Assembly: GCA_905221605.1 (NCBI GenBank)
Contig: CAJNDS010002742.1
Coordinates: 245,001 to 297,098 of the forward strand
Source of the DNA: Symbiodinium natans
Taxonomy: Eukaryota > Sar > Dinophyceae > Suessiales > Symbiodiniaceae
Reading direction: 5' to 3'
DNA: 52,098 bases
Part shown: positions 35,201 to 44,200 of the stretch, in pieces
Layout of the letters: the number at the start of each line of letters is the position of its first letter
How positions within the stretch are numbered: the first letter of the stretch is position 1
Notes under the pieces: model-generated
Database searches by the model: none
Told to the model about the DNA's origin: nothing
The model's input: the letters and a program-made list of their open reading frames with translations, nothing else
Made by a program: the position numbers and the translations under genes

Positions 35201-38200
35201 TCTTTCCGTTTTATTCCTGATCTAGCGTTCTTTGGTGTCGGTAAGGTCCGTCTGAACGGTGTTGCTCAAAGAGATGTTACATTGGTATGCGTGCGGTCAA
35301 ATGTCATACCGCGGTCTGCAAAGCATACAAGGTCGATGTAGAGTCTAGAATGTCCTTCAATACATCCGCGCTTTTGCACATCTTCAAGAATGGCAAACGG
35401 GAGCATCATGTCGCAAGCGTTGCTTTCAATCATCAGGCCAGGAGGTATGCTTGGCTGCAGCGATGTTGCCCTTCCCCCCACCCTGTCACACACCCCTCGC
35501 ACACTCCCAACACCCCAGCGCTATGCCCGAAAACCCAGCACCCTGCCCCAGTCTCGCCTTGCAGGTGCCACAACCGTTTCTGGCGGCCTGGGCAAAGAGG
35601 GCCAGGCAGAGCTGAGCGCGAGGTTTCAATCCAACCTCGAAGTTTCGAACTGCGCCCCAAAAAGGATGTCCAGGTCCCTCACAAACAAGAGCAAACAAAA
35701 GAGCAGTGCTCCTTGGAGCTAAGAGGAGCGACCACCTGGGTGAATACTTTGTCATGAATGGTAAGCTTGCTGTTCTTTCGTCATATGAGAACCTCTTCAA
35801 CAAGATTGTTGTCAAAGGGCCAACCCTGCAGGCACCAGTTAGCCTTCAATGTTCTCACTCTCAGCCCTGATTCTGAAACGCCAGAAAGTGGGTTCCAACC
35901 CTAAACCCTGAACCTGAACCCTCATCCCTTGTGAGGCAATCGGGGTCGTGGCCAACTTTGTGAACGGCCGCTCGGCCAGTTTACGGTGGCTTGTATCTCT
36001 TAACGGTCTTAACGGACACTAGCTATAGCTTCATTGCTCCAATGTGTAGTGGTGTGTGCCGAATGACAACCTGGGACGACCAGATTGGCTTCGCAGTTGA
36101 TGCGTATTGTCGGTTCCCTAAACCATGGGGGCCAAATTACAGCAGGATCCAACGAAGATCCAGATAGAGTAATCATCTGCAGGGTACTTACGTCCGAATT
36201 GGACAATAGGCCTAAACTTTATCTAACACCTAGCCCTGGACCTGCGCGGACTAGCGGCGTCGCAGTGGAGACCGTTGGACCACGGCCACCAAATGCGAAG
36301 TCTCAAAGTTCGCGCGACGCAAAAGTACGAGAATCAAAAACAATAGAATATTACAGACAACATTACAGCAAACTATGCAGATGCAATTTTCGCTTCATGA
36401 ACTGCAATACATGTTGTATTGCATGCAAGACCCTAAACTTTTTCAACCCCAGACCCCGAGCCCTAAACCCCAGAACCCTATCACCCCGAGTCCCAGGTCG
36501 CAGCAAAGCCGAGCGAGACCTTCGCCAGTTCTCCTGGGCCAGGTTTGCGAGGGCTGGGGAGGGGGGGGGGTTTAGGGCGGTTTAGGGTTTAGGGTTCGGG
36601 CTGAGGGCTTATGATTCTACAGCGGTTGGGCTTCGGAGATGAGGGTTTTCCAAAGTTGGGAGTTGGTTTTCCCCGGCGAAGTACAGAAAAGATTCTTGGG
36701 GGTGGTTGAAGCGCATTTGTTTCGGGCTTGCAGTAGCAAAGGCTTGGGAGCAAAACACGGCATGACCGTCGCACCGCAGATTTGGTTGTTTTCCAAGGAG
36801 TGTCGAGTTTGCGGTTTAGGGTGTGACACATCTCCCATTTCTTAGACACTTTCCGGGCCAACGCTCTCGCATGAAAAGGAGAGTTTCTAGATGTAGTCTT
36901 CTTGTATCCGCAGCATCGCATCTTCCAGAGGGTTCGAGGTACTAAGCTCATTTAGCCATGCTTCCCGCATAGCCCTAGACCCTAAACCCTAAACCCGATA
37001 CCCTAGACCCTAGACCCTAGACCCTAAACACTAAACCCTAATTAAGCCCGAATTCCTGAGGCAGTTCAACACAAGCCTCTTCAAGAGTCTGAAGCAGAAG
37101 GCCTGGTCCTGCTCCGATTCCCCCATCGTTTCGAGCCTGAACCGTGGGAGCCCAGGGTATAGGAGATTCTGTCTATGGGTTTTGGGTTTAGGGTTTCGGG
37201 TTTAGGGTTTAGGGTTTGGGGTTAAAGTGTAGGGCTGAAGGTCGGGGATTTCTCTTGCGCCGTTTGCTGGCTCCTTCAAGCACTCCAGCAGGTGGGCGCT
37301 GATCTGGAGAACATCGTGTACTACCGGGGCGAAGAGAGCACCTGTCTCAGCTTTGTGTCCAAAACTCTCAGCCTCAAAACCACTAAACCCTAAACCCTAA
37401 ACCCCAAACCCCAAACCCCAAACCCCAAACCCTAAACCCTTTACTAAATTCTAAACCCTAAACCCAAAACCCTCAACCCTAACACCCCAGCACTCTAGCA
37501 CCCGAAACTCTCAGACCAGGAGATCCCCCCCTTGGCCCGAAAACCTTAAAGCCGAAGCCTTCTGAGCCCCAGAAGCCCTTAAAGCCCTGAGCCTTGAAAA
37601 CCCTCCGAGACCGCAAACGGCTTCCTTGCGCGCTTCAGGGGAGTCTTGAAAGATGAAGTCAAACCTCGAACCTGGGTTTAGGGTTGAGGGTTTAGGGTTT
37701 GGGGCTTTCCCCCCCCCCCCCCCCCCTTCACCCTTCTTCAGGTTCCCTGGCAACAAACTCCATGCAAATGCAACAGGGTGCCCCCTTGTTGATGTTCCTC
37801 GGTTGTACTGTGGAATCCAAACGAATCGAACATCGAGTTCTCGGTTTCGTTTCTTTCGGGTTGAGGGCTTCGGGCTCAGCGCTTTGCATCTTAGGGTGTA
37901 GGCAAGAAGCCCGAAAACCCCACAAGCGAGGCCCTGGAGCCCTTGACCCGAAAGGCTACACCCCCTCAAATCCTTAAGCTCTTAACCCTTCAAAGACCCC
38001 GAACCTCTAACCCCCCAAAAGCCCTGAACCCCTAAACCCTAAAACCCTGAAGCCCCAAACCCTTAAAATCCCGGAAGCCCTCAACCCCTAAAAAGGCACA
38101 ACCCCGGAACTCCCGAGAGGCCACTACATGATCATGACCCCCTCGAAGCAGCCCGGCACTCGGGTCGGAGTTTGGGGTATAGAGTTCAGGGTTGTTAAGG

Positions 38201-41200
38201 GTTGTTAAGGGTTGTTAAGGGTTGTTAAGGGTTGTTTAGGGTTGTTTAGGGTTGTTTAGGGTTGTTTAGGGGTGTTTAGGGTTGTTTAGGGTGGCTTAGG
38301 GTTGTTTAGGGTTGCTTAGGGTTGCTTAGGGTTGTTTAGGTTGTTTAGGGTAGCTCAGGGTTCAGGGTCGTGGGCTGTTTTGGGCTATTTGGGGTGTAGG
38401 GTGCAGGGTTGTTTAGGGCTGTCTGGGCTGTTTGGGGGTTGAGGGTTCAGGCCTTCTGCCAGCGTAAGAACGCGATCTGGCCCTCAATGCCCGTGTTGTG
38501 CTTTGGGGTAGTAACCCTGCCCGTAAACCCTAAATCCCCCGAAGACTGGGTTTTGGAGTACTATACTTTATTACTTGTTTTGGTTCTGGGTTCCTCTTAC
38601 AGCTGCTTCTACCTATACTTTATTACTTTTTTTCGTTCTGGGTTCCTCTTATAGCTGCTTTACCTAAATAGTACATATTTTTTCCTCCCCAGGGTCTACT
38701 CCATAGTAGGGAAAACTACATCACTCAGGTGCCTGGTTGAGAAGGGCTGCCTCCACAATGCGGAGCAGCTGGATGGCGTCCGGGCCTTGGGCAACCATGA
38801 CGCGGCCCAGGGCGAAGGAGGGTTTAGGGTTCAGGGTTCAGGGTTTAGGGTTCAGGGCTCCGGGTCTCCCGATCGTCATCACTCGTCCTCGTCTTGCAGT
38901 GACAGGTGCAGGTTTTTGGGGTGATTAGGTTCCCAGGTGAAACCTATGATGCAAGAATGCCCTTCTTCTGATTTCTACACGTAAACCCTAAAACCAGCCC
39001 GGTCTGGTTCTAGTTCTTTGTAGAGAGTATGGGGAACTAGGTACTTTATATTCTCCTATCTGTATATGTATATATGTCTTTGAAGGAGCCTACGTCCCCA
39101 ATTCCTTTCCAAGAACCAGAAAGTTTTGTTGACTTCACAACCTCAAATGGAGCCCTGAGTATGGAGGGTCCGTGCATGCGAATTTCCACATGAAAGTCCA
39201 TTTTGGGTATCCTTCCTCAAACAAATGGGGGGCCTAAATTTGGCAAACGCCATAGGGCGAGTTCTCGGCGGCCCTGTACGGTCCTGGAAGGGCTGGGGAG
39301 ACTGTCTAATCTGACGTAGAACTAGCTCTGAACCCTACACCCAGTCGGCCCAGCTCCGTCCCGCCACAAGTGCACGAATGGGAGGCGCTGTTTGGTCCGT
39401 TAATTGCACCTTTGCAGCCTATCCCGCCTCTCCAGGCTCCGCTGTTGCACCCTTCGAACGCGCGGCCCCCTGATGGGAGCTCGGAGCCTTAGGCTGCGAC
39501 GCAAAAATCTTGGGGGAGAAGCCCAAGCCCAAAGCCCCACAGCCCTTAAGCCCAGGACGTCAACCTGCTCTGAAGCTCCAACTATTGAACCGCTGTCCCT
39601 GGTGAGGTCGAGATCGATAACCTCAAGGGACTGGCGCAGGAGGTGGGGGATGAACAGTCCAAGGGCTGGGCAAGAAACCTTCAAGCTTTAAACTCTGTAC
39701 ACAAACCGAAGTTCGAAACATCCCAGCTTCTCTAGCTCTAGCTCTCTCTTTCTCTTTGTTGGCTTTGCTGCTCATCTGCCCTCGGTTAATTCTTTTGTTG
39801 GATGCCGCGTGGAGTCAGCATTGGTGGTGCAGCAGATGTAGGGTTTCGGGGACTCAGCACGTAGCGGCTGTGATCTTTGCTTTCCATGGGTATGACCAGG
39901 CCTCCAGTTCCAATGACACATGTCGAGGTTGTTCCCCCTTATAGCTGCAGTTCATCTGATCATCGTCAAGAATCCAGAATCACAAGAAAGATCATCCCTA
40001 CTCGAAACCCTTAGCTTAGGGTCCCGCACCTTTGAGTGCAACGCGCAGTCCAACGTGCAGTCCCTGGGAGCCGCAGGTTGCACAGCATTTCGGCTTGCCC
40101 ACGGAGTTCACGCCAACACAGTCGGGAGCTGTAGGTGTTCCTGCAATTTCGTCAAAGCGGGTCAGCTTCAACATGGCGGTGCTGCGGCTGTCGGCATGGT
40201 AGAGGTACCGTTTATGTTCAAAATACAGGGAGGCCAGAACTCCACCCTTTAATGTGATTGAGATGCAGGGCCTGCGGGTTAGCAGTTGTTGTGCCAACGC
40301 CCTACCCACAGGGAGCTCGTGCACCAAGGCTTCCTGCACACTGCTGGCCGGGTGTGAGGGCAGGGCAGGATGCCTTGCTGCAGCTACGCACGAGACGCGT
40401 ACATATGGCTGCAGCAAGCGCAGAGACCGCGCCCTTGAGGCCAACGTGTCCAGGTGCAGGACATATGACAGCGGGGACCAATGCGCTAACGTGCCCTGCT
40501 GGGGGACCGCTGTTGAATCGGCTGCTAGCGGCCGACTGTCCAAGTGGGGGAGGCCTTGTCGCTTCTGTAGAGACTGGCAATCCATTTCAGGGAGCCAGTG
40601 TGCTTCCTGTGCCGTTTGCAGATTGTTTGTTGGCATGCTTCTTGTTGTGCGCGCGACGGACACGACCTCTTTTCACCGAAGGTGCTCCTTTTCAGCTCAC
40701 TCCTTGCAGCACGAAGGTTTTGTGACCGAAGTTGATCCGTCTTGTCTTAGGAGGCCGATGTTGACACTGCAGGCGCCCAACGAGAGCTTCCAATCTTCTC
40801 AAGGAGCCCCGAAAGATTGAAACTTAGGCCTGAGGCCCTACACAAAAAATCTCACATCCTTCAACCCCCCCTTACAGCCGCGATCTCGAGGTCGGTCATG
40901 GTCTTCGACTTCTCCGACACCAAGCGCCACGACCAGGCGTGGGTGCATGCTGGCCTAGGGCTTGGGGCTTCAAACCTCCCTAAGCCCTAAAGCTCCTAAA
41001 CGCCCTGAACCACCAACACTCCCCAAACTCTCTAAACTGCTCCCAAACCTAAAAATGCTCTAGCTCCCCCCCCCTGCCGGCCAAACTCCCCACACTACCT
41101 CAACCCAAAAAACCACAGCCCGAAACCCTCAACCCCCCTAACCCACCAAGGAAAGGTGACTTAAGAGACCCGAAACCCCGAAGCATAGACCCTGGCCCCA

Positions 41201-44200
41201 GGCCCTAGACTCCAGATGCTAGCCTAAACCCACTAGACTTGGGAGGCGCTACTCTTCCAGGAAGCCCCTGGGGCGGCCTGGGACCTGGCTGAGCTTGAGA
41301 GTGGGCATAGAGGGCTGTGGGGGCTGTTGGGGGCTGTTGGGGGCTGTTGGGGGCTGTTGGGGGCTGTTGGGGGCTGTTGGGGGCTGTTGGGGGCTGTTGG
41401 GGGCTGTTGGGGGCTGTTGGGGGCTGTTGGGGGCTGTTGGGGGCTGTTGGGGGCTGTTGGGGGCTGTTGGGGGCTGTTGGGGGCTTGTGGGGGCTGTTGG
41501 GGGCTGTTGGGGGCTGGGGGGGCTGTTGGGGGCTGTTGGGGCTGTTGGGGGCTGTTGGGGGCGTTGGGGGCTGTTGGGGCTGTTGGGGGCTGTTGGGGGC
41601 GTTGGGGGCTGTTGGGGGCTGTGGGGGCTGTTGGGGGCTGTTGGGGGCTGTTGGGGCTGTTGGGGGATGTTGGGGGCTGTTGGGGGCTGTTGGGGGCTTG
41701 TGTTGGGGGCTGTTGGGGTCTGTGGGGGCTGTTGGGGGCTGTTGGGGGCTTGTGTTGGGGGCTGTTGTGGGGCTGTTGGGGGCTGTTGGGGGCTGTTGGG
41801 GGCTGTTGGGGGCTGTTGGGGGCTGTTGGGGGCTGTTGGGGGCTGTTGGGGGCTGTTGGGGGCTGTTGGGGGCTGTTGGGGGCTGTTGGGGGCTGTTGGG
41901 GGCTGTTGGGGGCTGTTGGGGGCTGTTAGGGGCTGTTAGTCTTCAGGGTTTTGTGGATTGGGGGTACGAGCGATTGAGGGTTCGGGGCGTAGGGTTTTTT
42001 CGGGGGTGAGGGGTTTTTAGGGGGTTCCAATGTGCTAAGCGCCTTGCAACACTACAGCCCTGAACCCTAAGCAGCCCTACGTCCGTAACCGCCAAGCCGC
42101 TTTTTTTTGGGGTGAGGGGTTTGCGAGCTGAGGACCAGCCTCTTCCCATCTCTCTGGCAGGCCTTGGCATGCTTCCGAAGCACAGTCTTTTTTGCAAATC
42201 TTGCATTTTTTTGTGTCATTGTGTTCCCCAGAAATCCCGAAACTCTGAGCATTGAAGCCCCAGAAGCCATCGAGCCCAAGAACCCCAGGACCCTCAAGCT
42301 TGAGGGTCACGCTGTGCAGACCTCAGGCGATGCGTTGCTGGAGCCCTTCTGGCCCACAGGCCAGCGTGACCGCGGCTTGCGGGCTTCTTTGGGAGGGGGC
42401 GGTGGCCTTCGGACCCCCAAAGCTCCGAGCGTGAAGCCTCAGGGGAGCAAGCTCAGCGTTCAGAAATAGCTATGATACAAGCGACGGCAGCGTCATAGCA
42501 CCCTTTGCTCTGGGAGGGTTTCTTAGGGCTTTTAGGGTGCCCCAAACCCTAAACCCTGAACCCCAAACCCGAAACCCGAAACCCAGAACCCTGAACCTTA
42601 AACCCTGAATCCTAAAGGGTTTTTTTAGGTCACAGGCGCGTTAAAAACCTGGTGACTTGGAGGTGCGGACGTTGTTTTCGCTTGGGTTTTAGCCGCGCCA
42701 GCACTGTCTGCATGTCCATTTTCTCAGAACGCTCGAATTAGGTCAGGTCCTTCCGCAGCCAGAAACACTGAGATTTCGCAATTAGTATCTGTAGCTGAAG
42801 AAGTTCGAGTTCTCCTCAGAACTGAATTATATGACACAGAAGTATACATACATGACTCCTTTCAGGCAAACAAGCACATAAAACCATGGTTTTTACGATG
42901 TTTCTTACGACATGCACACAAGGGTCAGTTTTGTGTATGTTTGTTTTTTTGTTTTGTTTTCATGTTGCTTCTGCTGGCAGTTGTTAGTGGGTCGGCGTCA
43001 TGACGACACACCGTTCGCATACGCCTTGTGACAGTGCGTCTTGTTGCAGAAACGTCAAGCATCCTGGTGCAGCATGTTGTGTAGAGGAGCAAAAACGCTA
43101 TAAATACCGGTGTTTTGGGCATGGATACAGTAACATGGTCGTAACCAGACCCCCCGCCCCCCCCAAACCCCACGAAACAAGCAGGTTTTTTTACGCCGCC
43201 TGCTTCCTTTTAGGAGCCTTCCATGGCAGGCCTCGGGTGCATCCGCGGGTTCCTGGGAGCCATGGACGCGGTGTCTTGCGAGGAGCTGAGGGGGAAGACG
43301 CCTCCCCAAGCCCATCCAGAAAGACCGCAACCCCTAAGCCCTGAAACCAGGAGTCTGCCCCCCAAGCCCTTCACCCTGAACTCCGTAAGCCTGTAAGCCT
43401 GTAAGCCCTAAACCCTCAACCCTAAACCCTAAGCCCTCAACCCTAAACCCTAAAACCTATACGTGCTGAACCCTCGGCCCCGACAAGCCCAAACCCCAAA
43501 ACCCCCAAGAACCTAGGCCTCGGCTCCTTCTTCGTGACTGGGGACCGGGACCAGGTGCATCCGGTGCGTTGCCTTTGGCCCTGACGGCTTTGACGTTGAG
43601 GGGTTTAGGGGCTTGGGTTTAGGGGGCTTCGGGGCTTTGGGTTTTAGGGGGTTCAGGCTGTGTACGGTTTTACGGTTTCGGACTTTGGGGTGTGTGTTCA
43701 GGGTTCAGGGTTCAGGGCTGAAGGTGTTGCGGCTTTCAACAAAAGTTCGCAGGTTTAGGGGGTTGGGTCTTCGCTCCCGGTGCGCTGTTCTTCTTGTTGG
43801 GGCTTGTATTACATTAGGGTTTAGGGTTTCGGGTTATTCCCCCTTGAACCCAAACTTGGGTGTTTGTGCTTGGCACCCTCGACTCTTAAACCCCGAAGCC
43901 CCCAACTGCACAACACTCGCCCAACAACGGACCACCTTGGGACATTTGATCTTTTCCTAAATTTTTGTTTAGGAATATTTTCCAAAGGGTTTTCGCCCCT
44001 TAAGGCCTAAACCCTAAATTTACAAGCGTACATTTAAAGGGGTCCGCAGTGTGGAACAATCCCGGGGCATCTGCGAAGCCTGGGTTTTGGAGCATCAAAG
44101 CTTCAGGGATTAGGGCTTTTAGGGTTTTTAGGAATTTGAGGGCTTTTAGGGTTTTTAGAGTTTTTAGGGTTTTTTGGGCATTTAGTTTTTATTCCACAGG

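Noticed and set aside
41295-42009. Gly/Leu/Trp/Cys repeat proteins of 200-230 codons
   Set aside because: They are three frames of one 10-mer satellite without stop codons; period 10 does not preserve a reading frame and the array contains indels.
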